A stretch of 64,000 nt of DNA from Mesorhizobium sp. STM 4661. GTDB taxonomy: Bacteria; Pseudomonadota; Alphaproteobacteria; Rhizobiales; Rhizobiaceae. Shown here in pieces: positions 53,374 to 62,329 of this stretch. Positions within the stretch are counted from its first letter, which is position 1. Every line of letters starts with the position of its first letter. The stretch is taken from NCBI RefSeq assembly GCF_000359125.1, contig NZ_CAAF010000087.1, forward strand, positions 1 through 64,000, given 5' to 3'. Made by a program: the position numbers and the translations under genes. A model generated the notes under the pieces. It made no database searches, had not been told where the DNA came from, and was given only the letters and a program-made list of their open reading frames with translations.

Positions 53374-54371
53374 CCCAGCCAGCCACATCCTCGGACGGAA
53401 CCTCGATCTCCAGGACCTGGACCCTTGCCAGCATCGGGCGCGGTCTCCTGAGGCGATCATGGATCGGTGCATTGGTCGCGGCGATTTCGCTATGGCTGCT
53501 GGCCGGAATGGTCACGGGCACCTTGTCGATTTCGTTCCTCCTCGCAAACGCGACCATCGCCGGCTTCCTGGCGCTCGCCGGGACGGCGCAGATGTCCGTG
53601 ATCGCGAGCGGGCCGGGTAATTTCGACCTCTCACTTCCCTATGTCGTCACGTTTGGCGCGTATGTGATGTCCGCGGGCCTTCTGGGCCAAGGAAACATCT
53701 CGGGTTCGGTCGCGCTGACCCTTCTGGTCGGAGTCGCGGCGGGCGCGGTAAACGCGGCTCTCATCGTGCGGCTGCGCATCCCGGCCATCGTGGCCACACT
53801 TTCCACCGGCTACATCCTTTACAGCTTTATCGTCGCCATCCAGAGCGGTGGTTTCGACCGTGTCGGCGGCCTGTTCGAAGTCGCTCTGCGTGTTCGCTTC
53901 TTCGGACTTTCCGGCGTCCTTGCCGCCGCGGCGCTGACTCTGGCGGCGGCAGGTTTCCTTCTTTCACGTACCGTCTTCGGCGTGCAGCTGCACGCCTTGG
54001 GTCAGAACGCGGAGGCGGCGCGGTTGGCGGGCGTACGGAGGGGATGGCTGCTGCTGGGGACATTCGTCCTCTCGGGTGTGCTCGCCGCGTGGCTGGGTAT
54101 CCTTCTCGCCGTCTACCAAGGCGGTGTCTCGGCGGACCTCGGACGCAGCTATTTGCTTGGTTCGGTCGCCGCTGTCGTAATTGGCGGAACACGGACAATC
54201 GGGGGCGTCACGTCGGTGATCGGAACCGCGATAGGCGCGTTGGTCCTGACACTCGCCCAATCCGACCTGATACTTCTGCAGTTCAGCATCGGGGCGCAAT
54301 ACATCATCCAAGGTTCGATCGTTCTTGCAACGGTCTGTCTGACGGCCATCTGGTCGCCAGATCGAAGGTAG
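53370..54371 (+). CDS. Sugar ABC importer permease (RbsC type)
   Basis: The protein has 333 residues, about ten membrane helices. The BPD_transp_2 pattern is recognisable, with PGNFDLSLPYVVTFGAYVMS, the cytoplasmic loop GQNAEAARLAGVRRGWLLLG (EAA-like region) and GGTRTIGGVTSVIGTAIGAL. It pairs with the permease half of the preceding fusion protein to form a heterodimeric channel. ATG overlaps the previous stop by 4 bp. Confidence 0.9.
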   Translation: MTQPATSSDGTSISRTWTLASIGRGLLRRSWIGALVAAISLWLLAGMVTGTLSISFLLANATIAGFLALAGTAQMSVIASGPGNFDLSLPYVVTFGAYVMSAGLLGQGNISGSVALTLLVGVAAGAVNAALIVRLRIPAIVATLSTGYILYSFIVAIQSGGFDRVGGLFEVALRVRFFGLSGVLAAAALTLAAAGFLLSRTVFGVQLHALGQNAEAARLAGVRRGWLLLGTFVLSGVLAAWLGILLAVYQGGVSADLGRSYLLGSVAAVVIGGTRTIGGVTSVIGTAIGALVLTLAQSDLILLQFSIGAQYIIQGSIVLATVCLTAIWSPDRR

Positions 54372-54417
54372 TCCCGCGGGGCATATGCAGTCCAATAACA
54401 ATGAGGAGGAAAAGACA

Positions 54418-55446
54418 ATGCTGAGAAACATGGTGAAACGGCGATCCTTTTTGGCCGCCACCCTTCTGCTCGCCACGGCGCTCGCTGGTGGGCCTGCGCT
54501 CGCCAAGGAGAAATTCGTCATCGGCGTGGCGACGCCGTTCCAAGGCAACGGCTGGCAGAAGGGGTTCCTCGCTGCGGCGCAATGGGCCGCGGCGGAACTG
54601 AGCGCCAAGGGCAAGAACGTCGAGCTGATCGTCGTGGACGCCGCAGGCGATCCGCAGACTCAAATCCAGCAACTCAACAACCTAACCCTTCAGGGCGTCG
54701 ATTTCATTATCCTGGAACCGCTTTCCGACACGGCCCTGAACGGTGCCATTGACAATGCCGTGAGCGCTGGCATCCCGGTGCTGACCACGGCGCTCGGCTC
54801 GGTCACGAACCCCAAAGCGATCAGTCTCCAGCTCGATTACAACGAGCTCGGGGAGAAGTATATCGGCTATATCGCGCAACGCACCGGGGGAAAAGGCAAC
54901 GCGCTGAACATCCGCGGCCTGGCGGGAAACGCCGCCGAGCAGGCGATTCAGGACGCCTACATCCGCTCGCTGGCCAAATACCCCGACATCAAGATCGTGT
55001 CCGAAGTCTATGGCGACTGGAACCAGTCCGTCGCCCAGCAGCGGGTCGCCTCGATCCTTCCGACGCTCCCGAATGTGGATATCGTTTTGTCGCAGGGTGT
55101 CGCGGCGTTCGGGGCGGCCCAGGCTTTCTTGGCGGCTGGCCGGGAAGTGCCCTTGCAGGTATATGGATTTGACGGCGCAGACGTCAATCTGCTCCTGGAG
55201 CTGAACGCGAAGTCTGGCTACGAGTCGGTCGCCATCAACTCAGACCCCGGCGTTGGCAGTCTGGCGGTGAACGTGGCCGTGGCCAAGCTCAGCGGCATCG
55301 ACGTCCCCATGAAAATGGTGGCACCGATCCCGCAGATCACGCTTTTCCAGCTGAAGACCGACCACAAGGGCATGGCCGACAGCGACACCCTCTGGGTCAA
55401 GTACGACTACGACTGGACCCTGAAGAACCTCATCGGCGCGAAGTGA
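54418..55446 (+). CDS. Sugar ABC importer periplasmic binding protein (RbsB type)
   Basis: The protein has 342 residues. A signal peptide ending ALAKE precedes a periplasmic binding protein fold of the ribose/xylose class: VIGVATPFQGNGWQKGFLAA, DAAGDPQTQIQQLNNL, VDFIILEPLSDTALNGAID, VLSQGVAAFGAAQAFLAAG. Start chosen at 54418 after GAGGAGGAAAAGACA. With the two preceding genes it makes a complete CUT2-type importer. The ligand is unknown but should be a pentose, hexose or related compound. Confidence 0.91.
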   Translation: MLRNMVKRRSFLAATLLLATALAGGPALAKEKFVIGVATPFQGNGWQKGFLAAAQWAAAELSAKGKNVELIVVDAAGDPQTQIQQLNNLTLQGVDFIILEPLSDTALNGAIDNAVSAGIPVLTTALGSVTNPKAISLQLDYNELGEKYIGYIAQRTGGKGNALNIRGLAGNAAEQAIQDAYIRSLAKYPDIKIVSEVYGDWNQSVAQQRVASILPTLPNVDIVLSQGVAAFGAAQAFLAAGREVPLQVYGFDGADVNLLLELNAKSGYESVAINSDPGVGSLAVNVAVAKLSGIDVPMKMVAPIPQITLFQLKTDHKGMADSDTLWVKYDYDWTLKNLIGAK

Positions 55447-55453
55447 GCACGTT

Positions 55454-55481
55454 CTCGGCCCGGCCAACTGGCCGGGCCGAG
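55454..55481 (+). terminator. 12-bp GC-rich hairpin after the binding-protein gene
   Basis: The arms ctcggcccggcc (55454-55465) and ggccgggccgag (55470-55481) pair perfectly around aact. There is no T-run, so it more likely protects the binding-protein mRNA or attenuates transcription, as is usual after binding-protein genes. Confidence 0.6.
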
Positions 55482-55548
55482 CGCGCGAGCGCGAGGCAGC
55501 GCGTGGATAAGGGCGAGGCCGCTGGAAGGACACGATTGAGGAACGAGA

Positions 55549-56457
55549 ATGATGTCCGAACACTACGAAATCATCGAAAGGGACTTCAGGGATATGGTCG
55601 CGTCGATCTTTCCCCCTGAGGAACTTTTCAGCGGTGCTTTGTTTGCGGAGGGGCCTGCCTACTTCCCAGCCGGACGTTACCTCCTGTTCACGGACATTCC
55701 CAACGATCGCATTTTGCGTCTGGACGAGACGAATGACTGCGTCAGCGTCTTCCGACAGGACTGCGGCCATCCCAACGGTCAGACAGTCGATCCGCAAGGA
55801 CGGCTGCTCAGCTGCGAACACCGCCACCGCCGGGTCAGCCGCACCGAACACGATGGCACCATCATAACCGTCGCGGATCAATGGCGCGGCAAGCGGCTCA
55901 ATTCCCCCAACGACGCCGTCGTGACCCGAGATGGCGCGGTCTGGTTCACGGATCCGACGTACGGAATTCTGCACGATCTCGACGGGGCCAAGGCCGAACC
56001 CGAAGTCGACGGCTGTCATGTCTACCGCGTGGACCCGGCTACGGGCGAGGTGGAAGCCAAGATCACCGACATGGTGATGCCGAACGGTCTCGCCTTCTCG
56101 AAGGACGAAAGCACGCTCTACGTCGTCGACAGCGGCAAGAGCCATTTCGAGGGCGGACCCGCCCACGTGCGCGCCTTCAAGGTCGAGGACGACATGCGGG
56201 TGAGCGGAGGCGAAGTCTTGGCGGACTGCCCAGTAGGCATCTTCGACGGCCTACGCCTGGACGACAGCGGCAACATATGGATCAGCACGGGCGAGGGCGT
56301 CTATTGCTATGAGACCGGTGGAAACTTGCTCGGCAAGATCAAGCTCGGAAAGATCGTGGGCAACCTCACTTTCGCCGGACCGCGGCGCAACATGATGTAC
56401 ATTTGTGCAATGAACGCGCTGTACCGTGTCCGGTTGAAAATTAACGGCCCTCGGTAG
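55549..56457 (+). CDS. SMP-30/gluconolactonase family lactonase
   Basis: The protein has 302 residues. The beta-propeller motifs LFAEGPAYFPAGRYLLFTDI (metal-binding Glu about 32), HPNGQTVDPQGRLLSCEHR, NSPNDAVVTRDGAVWFTDP, MPNGLAFSKDESTLYVVDS and IFDGLRLDDSGNIWIST match the family and its divalent-metal site (Glu, Asn, Asn, Asp). It hydrolyses an aldonolactone to the acid, the step after a sugar 1-dehydrogenase. It lies in the same direction as the ABC importer, 102 bp downstream. No signal peptide. Confidence 0.9.
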   Translation: MMSEHYEIIERDFRDMVASIFPPEELFSGALFAEGPAYFPAGRYLLFTDIPNDRILRLDETNDCVSVFRQDCGHPNGQTVDPQGRLLSCEHRHRRVSRTEHDGTIITVADQWRGKRLNSPNDAVVTRDGAVWFTDPTYGILHDLDGAKAEPEVDGCHVYRVDPATGEVEAKITDMVMPNGLAFSKDESTLYVVDSGKSHFEGGPAHVRAFKVEDDMRVSGGEVLADCPVGIFDGLRLDDSGNIWISTGEGVYCYETGGNLLGKIKLGKIVGNLTFAGPRRNMMYICAMNALYRVRLKINGPR

Positions 56458-56536
56458 ACCGCCCGACGCCTGATAAGAGTTGATAAGTATTTCCGGACCA
56501 GCAATCTTCCTCGCCGTGAGCGGCATTGGAACCTCG

Positions 56537-57625
56537 ATGCAGGACGTTTTGCCTAAGATCGATCCTAGGAAGCTGCTCTACCTGGCCGCGATCATCGATC
56601 ACGGCAGCCTCAAGGGCGCGGCTCGCGCGGTCAAAGTCACTCAACCCGCCCTTTCACGTTCCATCAAGCGGCTGGAGACCGAATTGGGCGTCAAGGTCTT
56701 CGAGCGAAACTCCAAAGGCGTGGTGCCGACGGTATTGGGCGAGATTCTCTACTGCCACGCCCGATTGATCCGCGACGAGATCGGCTTGGCGGAGCGGGAA
56801 CTCCTCAACACCTGGGGCAATGCTCCCGTTGCCATAAGAGTGGGGAGTTTGCCCAGCCTGGCGAGTTCCATCATGCCGCTGGCGCTCAAGAGGTGGGAGG
56901 AAGTCAATCCGAATCGAGAATTGCAGATCGTCGAAAGTCCACAGATCGATCTGCTTGTCGGACTGCTGCGCCGGGAATTCGACTTCGTAATCGGGTTTAC
57001 CGAATGTTACGATCTGGAGGACGGCCTGCGCCAGCGAGTGCTCTTCCGTGACCAGCTTCTGGTGATCGCGCGCAATGGACATCCACTCTGCGATGAGCGG
57101 GAGGTCGATTGGCCGACATTGGTCAGCTACCCTTGGGTCTTCCCCACGGCGCGGCGCTCACACGCGATCTTGGATGCAGCGCTCAGATCTGCGAAGGTGC
57201 CGCCGCCTGAAAACGTGACTGTGTGCGGCTCGGTCACCCTTTTGAAATCGATGGTGGCGAACAGCGATTGTCTGGCTGTCCTGCCAGTGCACGCGGTGCA
57301 GGAGGAACTCGCCGAGGGCCGTCTGTGCAGCCTCCCCATCGATGATGCCGCATTGCATCGGAACATCGCCCTGTTTTTCAGGGAGGGTTATCAATTGGAT
57401 CAGGCAAGTCGCGATTTGATCGCGATCATCGAGAGCGTGGGCCAGGGAATTTGCCAAATCCGGCCCGAATTGCACCCGGGTCTCTACGAGAACATGTCTC
57501 AGGATGTATCGCCTTCCGATGCAGGCTACGATCCTGAGCTGGCGGATATGGCGAGAGCTGATCGAAGCGGCCGTGCGGCACTGGCATCCCGGTCCCCGCC
57601 AAGCGACGATGCCATCGGAGTTTAA
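56537..57625 (+). CDS. LysR-family regulator, second of a paralogous pair
   Basis: The protein has 362 residues. The HTH (about 8-68, YLAAIIDHGSLKGAARAVKV) and effector domain (RVGSLPSLASSIMPLALKRW, LLRREFDFVIGFTECYDLED) match the LysR at 48476 almost domain by domain. It has an extra acidic/Ser-rich tail of about 40 residues. The start at 56537 is chosen by this alignment; the frame extends to 56480. Its convergent neighbour is tctC. The two paralogues probably recognise related boxes, possibly with different inducers. Confidence 0.88.
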   Translation: MQDVLPKIDPRKLLYLAAIIDHGSLKGAARAVKVTQPALSRSIKRLETELGVKVFERNSKGVVPTVLGEILYCHARLIRDEIGLAERELLNTWGNAPVAIRVGSLPSLASSIMPLALKRWEEVNPNRELQIVESPQIDLLVGLLRREFDFVIGFTECYDLEDGLRQRVLFRDQLLVIARNGHPLCDEREVDWPTLVSYPWVFPTARRSHAILDAALRSAKVPPPENVTVCGSVTLLKSMVANSDCLAVLPVHAVQEELAEGRLCSLPIDDAALHRNIALFFREGYQLDQASRDLIAIIESVGQGICQIRPELHPGLYENMSQDVSPSDAGYDPELADMARADRSGRAALASRSPPSDDAIGV

Positions 57626-57663
57626 CGCCGGGAGCCGCGCCGAGCCGCGGCCCCGGCGCTGTT
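57626..57663. terminator. GC-rich imperfect hairpin between convergent LysR and tctC genes
   Basis: The 38-bp space carries an imperfect dyad of cgccggg-gccgcg type, suitable as a bidirectional terminator. The T-run is short (tgtttc). Confidence 0.45.
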
Positions 57664-58653
57664 TCATTGCCCGAGTTTGATTCCCAGTTCGCGGATCAAC
57701 GGCTGCAGGATAGCTTTGTCGTCCTGCCAACGCTTACTGAAAGCCTGGGGAGCGCTGCTGGCTGGAATGCCCAGGCCGAGTTCGTCGTAACGCTTCTTCA
57801 CTCCATTGTCCTGCAACGCGAATGCTAGCGCCTCAGTCAGCCGGTCCACGACGTCGTCCGGCGTGTCATGAGGAACGACCATACCCTGCCAGGCTCCCGC
57901 GGAGAAGCCGGGCAGCACTTGCTCGCCGAAAGTCGGAACTTCGGGAAGCGCCGCGAGCCGGGACTCCGAGAAAACCGCGAGCGGTCGTAGATCTCCGGAA
58001 CGGATGACTTCCTTCGCGGTCGTGTAGTCGATCACGATGCTCGGCACGACGCCCGCGAGCACGTCCGTCAGGGCAGGCGCCATACCTTTGTATGGCACGT
58101 GCTCGAGCTTGACGCCGGCGTCGCGCGCCAGGCGCTCCATCGCGAGATGCAGAGGGCTTCCGATGCCGGGGCTCGCGTACGCGATGGGGTTCGGCGACGC
58201 TTTTGCCTGCTGGAGGAATTCCGCCACCGTCTTGTAGGGTTGGTCCTTGCCAACCGCGAGGAGGATATTGACTTCGGCGTAAAGCCCGATGGGACGGAAA
58301 TCCTTGTCGGGGTCGTATTGCAGATTGCTGTAGGCGACCGGGTTGATGATCAGGGTCCCGTTGTCGACGGCCATGACCGTCAAACCGTCCGGGCGAGACT
58401 TCGCCAGAGCTGCGGCAGCGATTGAACTGCCAGCGCCCGGACGGTTGTCGACAATGATCGTCTGTCCAATTTTGGAAGAAACCGGTGCGGACAGAAGGCG
58501 GGCGATCGTGTCGGTCGCGCCGCCGGGTGGATAACCGACGATCCACCTGACCGGTCCGTCGTCGGCCATGGCATTTGAGCCAAGCACGCTGAGGGCGCTG
58601 AAGGCGATGCCGCCAGCGAGCACTTGTCGTCTAGTCGGTTTGGCTATTTTCAT
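57664..58653 (-). CDS. tctC: Tripartite tricarboxylate transporter receptor (TctC/Bug family)
   Basis: The protein has 329 residues with a Tat-like signal (TRRQVLAGGIAFSALSVLG) cleaved near AMADD. Bug-family motifs: IVGYPPGGATDTIARLL, IIVDNRPGAGSSIAAAALAK and APALTDVLAGVV. It is a periplasmic receptor for a carboxylate. No tctAB genes adjoin it; the tctBA pair at 43769-45734 is the obvious partner and is probably co-regulated, as both have a GGGTATAA box. Start set by AGGAGGAATCAA before the ATG. Confidence 0.91.
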   Translation of the reverse strand: MKIAKPTRRQVLAGGIAFSALSVLGSNAMADDGPVRWIVGYPPGGATDTIARLLSAPVSSKIGQTIIVDNRPGAGSSIAAAALAKSRPDGLTVMAVDNGTLIINPVAYSNLQYDPDKDFRPIGLYAEVNILLAVGKDQPYKTVAEFLQQAKASPNPIAYASPGIGSPLHLAMERLARDAGVKLEHVPYKGMAPALTDVLAGVVPSIVIDYTTAKEVIRSGDLRPLAVFSESRLAALPEVPTFGEQVLPGFSAGAWQGMVVPHDTPDDVVDRLTEALAFALQDNGVKKRYDELGLGIPASSAPQAFSKRWQDDKAILQPLIRELGIKLGQ

Positions 58654-59036
58654 TTGATTCCTCCTCGAATGGCGGGAAGCCTTGATCGGCATTCTCCACT
58701 ATCTAACGAAGACACATGCGGCCGTGTCCCTGTCCTTTGACCGAGTGACGATAGCTGTCGCAGCCGACCAAACAAGCTCTCGGCATTTTGGGGTATAAGG
58801 TCGGGTCATATCTTGGTTGTGCGGAGCAGGGGCAGCATGGAACAAGCGCCGAGCCGGGCGGGGCACCCGCGAAACTTTCTTACCTATTGGACGCACCTGA
58901 TCCCGAGCCTTCGACATCGCTCGTGAGAGACGCGGTGTCTACGGCCCGATACCGTCCGATACCGTCTATCGATATGTCGAGGGCCGCGTCCCGCAGCCTT
59001 CGAAGTTTTATCGTGTGGGAACGGTAGCGCTACCGA
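58654..59036. promoter_or_regulatory. tctC upstream region with a GGGTATAA box at 58791
   Basis: No gene is supported in this 383-bp gap. GGGTATAAGGTCGGGTCATA begins at 58791, 138 bp upstream of tctC, continuing TC. Its half-sites (GGTATAA and TCATATC) form an imperfect dyad with seven bases between. Confidence 0.6.
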
Positions 59037-59909
59037 CTAGGCGAATGAATTGCTGAGCGACCCGATGCCGGAAATGGTGATCTCGACCCGATCGCCAGAA
59101 ACCAGGAAGCGCGGCGGAGTAAAGCCGATCCCCACGCCTGCGGGCGTGCCTGTCGCGATCACATCTCCCGGCCGCAACGTCAGGCCCGCAGAAATGGCGG
59201 CGATCAATTGTGGTATTTCGAATATGAGATCGTTGGTATTGGCCTTCTGCCGCAGTTCGCCGTTTACCGTGCATTCGATATCCAGATTGCTGCCATCGAC
59301 CTCGTCGGCGGTCACGATCCATGGTCCCATGGGGCAGAACGTGTCGAGTGCCTTGCCCGCCAGCCATTGCTTGTGGTTGCGCTGGCGATCCCGCGCCGTC
59401 ACGTCATTTACGATCGTGTAGCCCCATACGTGCCGCAGGGCCTCCGATTCCGGGATATTCCGGCCCGACTGCCCGATGATCACCGCCAGTTCGGCCTCGT
59501 AGTCGACGGCCTGCGTGGCCTCGGGATGCATCTCCACGACGGCCCCGGGCCCTACAACGGTGCTTGGGGGTTTAGAGAAAATCGCGGGATATGGGTCGAT
59601 TTCCTTTCCTTTGACCGCTCCTGCCTCAAAGCCGCTCCCCGCGAATTCCTTCGCGTGCTCGAAATAATTCTTGCCGACGCAGAAGATATTGCGATCGGGA
59701 ACTATCGGCGCGAGGAGCTTGACTTCGGAAAGCGAAATTCCAGGTCGACCTTTTGCGTCGAACGTGAATCCGGAAACGGAAAAACGGATCAGATCCGTCA
59801 TGTTGGACAGATGATCGTCGAGCGGGTGAATAACGTTTGTGGCTTCGTCGACGACGCCGAGCAAAGTTTTTTGATCGACGACGAATCTTGCTACTTTCAT
59901 TTTTTGCAT
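59037..59909 (-). CDS. Fumarylacetoacetate hydrolase family protein
   Basis: The protein has 290 residues. FAH core motifs: VGKNYFEHAKEF, IFSKPPSTVVGPG, DYEAELAVIIGQSGRNI (metal-binding Glu/Asp), GYTIVNDVTARDRQ, FCPMGPWIVTADE and GDVIATGTPAGVGIGF. Relatives hydrolyse diketo acids, including 2,4-diketo-3-deoxy sugar acids, or hydrate ketopentenoates. With a lactonase, SDRs and an aldolase nearby, a diketo-deoxy sugar acid is a likely substrate class. Start at 59909; an ATG at 59900 also fits. Divergent from the HpcH/HpaI aldolase. Confidence 0.88.
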   Translation of the reverse strand: MQKMKVARFVVDQKTLLGVVDEATNVIHPLDDHLSNMTDLIRFSVSGFTFDAKGRPGISLSEVKLLAPIVPDRNIFCVGKNYFEHAKEFAGSGFEAGAVKGKEIDPYPAIFSKPPSTVVGPGAVVEMHPEATQAVDYEAELAVIIGQSGRNIPESEALRHVWGYTIVNDVTARDRQRNHKQWLAGKALDTFCPMGPWIVTADEVDGSNLDIECTVNGELRQKANTNDLIFEIPQLIAAISAGLTLRPGDVIATGTPAGVGIGFTPPRFLVSGDRVEITISGIGSLSNSFA

Positions 59910-60448
59910 CCTCTCATACGGTGTTGTTCGCAGGTCACTCTGCTTGAGATCTTGGAGCCTGCGGAATTCCGATTTCGGAAGACGAAGGCTCTCGGAGATT
60001 TCGGCGATTACGTCGACCGCGGTGGGTTTCTTTGCCCGGCTGTCACGCGGCTTCAGTGCATCGGGGATCCGCGGCTTGGCAATGAACCGAGCTTATGGCG
60101 CCTTTCCGATCTGCGGACCGAACCGTCCGAGCGGCGTCCCGCGGACAGTCCAATAGAAGGTCGTCGTCGCCAGCCGGCGGATAGAAAATATTCGTATGTG
60201 CCGTCTTGGCTGCCGAGCACGTTGGTCAGATTTTAGAAGACCGGGCTCCCGACGGGAATAAGCGCATTTTCAAGGGTATAACTTATAGCATCGCACTCTT
60301 GCAGCGATCGTTTTGCATGTTGATTCCGGAATCTCCGCGCTACAGATTTGAGCGGAATTCTTGCGCCAGCGATCTCGTGACTGCACCGCTGCCACGACCA
60401 GCAATGAACGGCAAATGGGCTCATTCGGCGTGCGAACGGAGATTTTCA
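59910..60448. promoter_or_regulatory. Divergent region FAH/aldolase with a GGGTATAA box at 60274
   Basis: The 539-bp gap contains no supported gene. GGGTATAACTTATAGCATCG starts at 60274, 175 bp before the aldolase start and 365 bp before the FAH start. The right half-site is shifted by one base relative to the other copies, so this is the weakest of the five. Confidence 0.5.
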
Positions 60449-61237
60449 ATGTCTGACTTAAGTTCCGGCCCGGCGAACTCGCTGCTCGCCAAGATGGCCG
60501 CTGGCGAACGGGCTGTCGGCATGATCGTGCGCCTTGTGCGCGGCGTGGAAATAGTCGCCATCGCCAAGACTGCGGGTTTCGATTGCCTACTACTGGATCA
60601 GGAGCACAACAGCTTCTCGCTGGAAACGATTAGCCAGATCTGCATCGCCAGCAATTTCGCGGGAGTGACCCCGCTGGTCCGGGTGGTCGATGCCAGTCAT
60701 GCATCGATCACCAGGGCTCTCGAATGCGGGGCTCTGGGCGTCATCCTGCCGCACATCGAATCCGCTAAAGACGCTGCCGTCGCCATACAGGTCGCGAAAT
60801 TCCCGCCACTCGGCCATCGCTCGATTGCGCCTTGCCTGCCGCATCTCAATTTCCGCCCTACGCCCGCAGCCGAAGCCATGCTCAGCATCAACAACTCCAC
60901 AATGGTTGTCATGATGATCGAGTCGCTCGCGGCGCTGGAAGCGGTCGAGGAGATTGCCGCTGTCGAAGGCGTCGACATGCTGCTGGTAGGCGCCAATGAC
61001 ATGTGCAACGCTCTTGGCCTGCCCGGTGAGTTCGATCATCCAAATCTGCGTGCCGCGTTCGAGCGTGTCGCTGCGGCCTGCAAGGCAAACGAGGTGCATT
61101 TCGGAGTCGGAGGCCTCGGCCCAAGACCGGACCTGATCGAGGAAATGACTGCATTGGGAGCCCGCTATGCCACGGCGGGAGCCGACGTCACGTTCTTCAC
61201 CAACGCCGCGATCGCGCAAGCGAGAAAATTCAAATGA
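60449..61237 (+). CDS. HpcH/HpaI aldolase family protein
   Basis: The protein has 262 residues. Motifs of class II pyruvate aldolases are present: DCLLLDQEHNSFSLETI (metal/catalytic Asp-Glu-His region about 48-64), TPLVRVVDASHASITRAL, CGALGVILPHIESAKDA and MMIESLAALEAVEEIAAVEG, VDMLLVGANDM. It cleaves a 2-keto-3-deoxy or 4-hydroxy-2-keto acid to pyruvate and an aldehyde. The aldehyde could be oxidised by the aldehyde dehydrogenase at 46565. The start at 60449 has GGAG upstream. 15 bp before the next SDR gene, so co-transcribed. Confidence 0.88.
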   Translation: MSDLSSGPANSLLAKMAAGERAVGMIVRLVRGVEIVAIAKTAGFDCLLLDQEHNSFSLETISQICIASNFAGVTPLVRVVDASHASITRALECGALGVILPHIESAKDAAVAIQVAKFPPLGHRSIAPCLPHLNFRPTPAAEAMLSINNSTMVVMMIESLAALEAVEEIAAVEGVDMLLVGANDMCNALGLPGEFDHPNLRAAFERVAAACKANEVHFGVGGLGPRPDLIEEMTALGARYATAGADVTFFTNAAIAQARKFK

Positions 61238-61252
61238 CGACCGGAGAAGGTC

Positions 61253-62107
61253 ATGACAAAGATGGAAGCTTCAGCGTTGACTATGGACGAAGATACCTTC
61301 GTGCACACACCCCAGGATTCCGGGGTTCCGGAGTGGGCACGGGATTTCAGTGTTGCCGACCGCGTGGTTCTGATCACCGGTGGCGGGCAAGGAATCGGAC
61401 GGGAGCTCGCGCGCCAATTCTCGGCGGCCGGCGCGATCGCTATTGTGGCGGACCTCAATCTCGCCAACGCCCACCGGGTGCGTGATGAGATCGTGGAGAA
61501 CGGCGGTAAGGCCACTGCGCTTTGCGTCGATATCTCGGACGCGGCGTCGATTGACGATCTGGTGCGGGCAGTCGTGGCCGCGCACGGCCGGATCGATGTC
61601 CTGATCAATAACGCCGCGGTGTTCGCGACGCTCGACAAGCGTCAGTTCGAGGCGATCCCGCTCGAAGAATGGGATCAGGTGATCCGCGTCAACGTCACGG
61701 GCCCTTTCCTCTGCGCGCGCGCCGTGGCCCCAGTCATGCGTGCCGCCAGATGGGGACGGATCATCAATGTGTCGTCAGACGCGGTGCCGCGGGGAGTAAG
61801 CAACTACCTCCACTATGTGACATCCAAATCAGCGATGATCGGCATGACCAACGCAATGGCACGTGAACTCGGACCCGATGGCATAAACGTCAATTGCATC
61901 CGGCCCGGCCCAGTAGCCACCGAAGTTGAACGAGCCGTCAATCCGACGCTGAATCTTCGCCGCATGCAGCTATCGCAGCAGTGCCTGCAGCGTGGAATGG
62001 TTCATACCGATTTGGTGGGTCTGATGATATTCCTCGCCACGCCCGCCTCCGGGTTCATCACGGGTCAGACGATCGCCTGCGATGGTGGTTATACTCACAG
62101 CAGCTAG
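61253..62107 (+). CDS. SDR-family oxidoreductase
   Basis: The protein has 284 residues with about 40 extra at the N-terminus before the Rossmann motif ITGGGQGIGRELARQF (about 41-56). NNAAVFATLDKRQ, Ser in NVSSDAVPRG and YVTSKSAMIGMTNAMARELG (Tyr about 186) follow. It ends FITGQTIACDGGYTHSS. It resembles 2-keto-3-deoxy-acid or sugar dehydrogenases of the FabG-like group. The GGAGAAGG site upstream of 61253 supports the long start. Operon with the aldolase. Confidence 0.86.
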   Translation: MTKMEASALTMDEDTFVHTPQDSGVPEWARDFSVADRVVLITGGGQGIGRELARQFSAAGAIAIVADLNLANAHRVRDEIVENGGKATALCVDISDAASIDDLVRAVVAAHGRIDVLINNAAVFATLDKRQFEAIPLEEWDQVIRVNVTGPFLCARAVAPVMRAARWGRIINVSSDAVPRGVSNYLHYVTSKSAMIGMTNAMARELGPDGINVNCIRPGPVATEVERAVNPTLNLRRMQLSQQCLQRGMVHTDLVGLMIFLATPASGFITGQTIACDGGYTHSS

Positions 62108-62329
62108 TCACCGAGCGCGCGGCATCGGCAGCCGTCGACGCGTGCGGCGAGTTGTCGGGCGACTGATGTCCGCAAAAAATGCGGGCGCCCATTGGCGTAC
62201 ACGCGTATTCAGTCGAGCTATTGGTTCTCCCCTGTGCAGTCACTCAGCCGACCTGAGATGCGGACGATAGCGGCCTCAACGACATGACGGCCGAATGAGG
62301 AAGGCAAAACTCAACAGGAGGGGCGTCTT

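Noticed and set aside
59208..60236. 342-codon plus-strand frame across the FAH gene and its upstream gap
   Set aside because: Most of it is antisense to the FAH gene, and the part in the gap has no motif.
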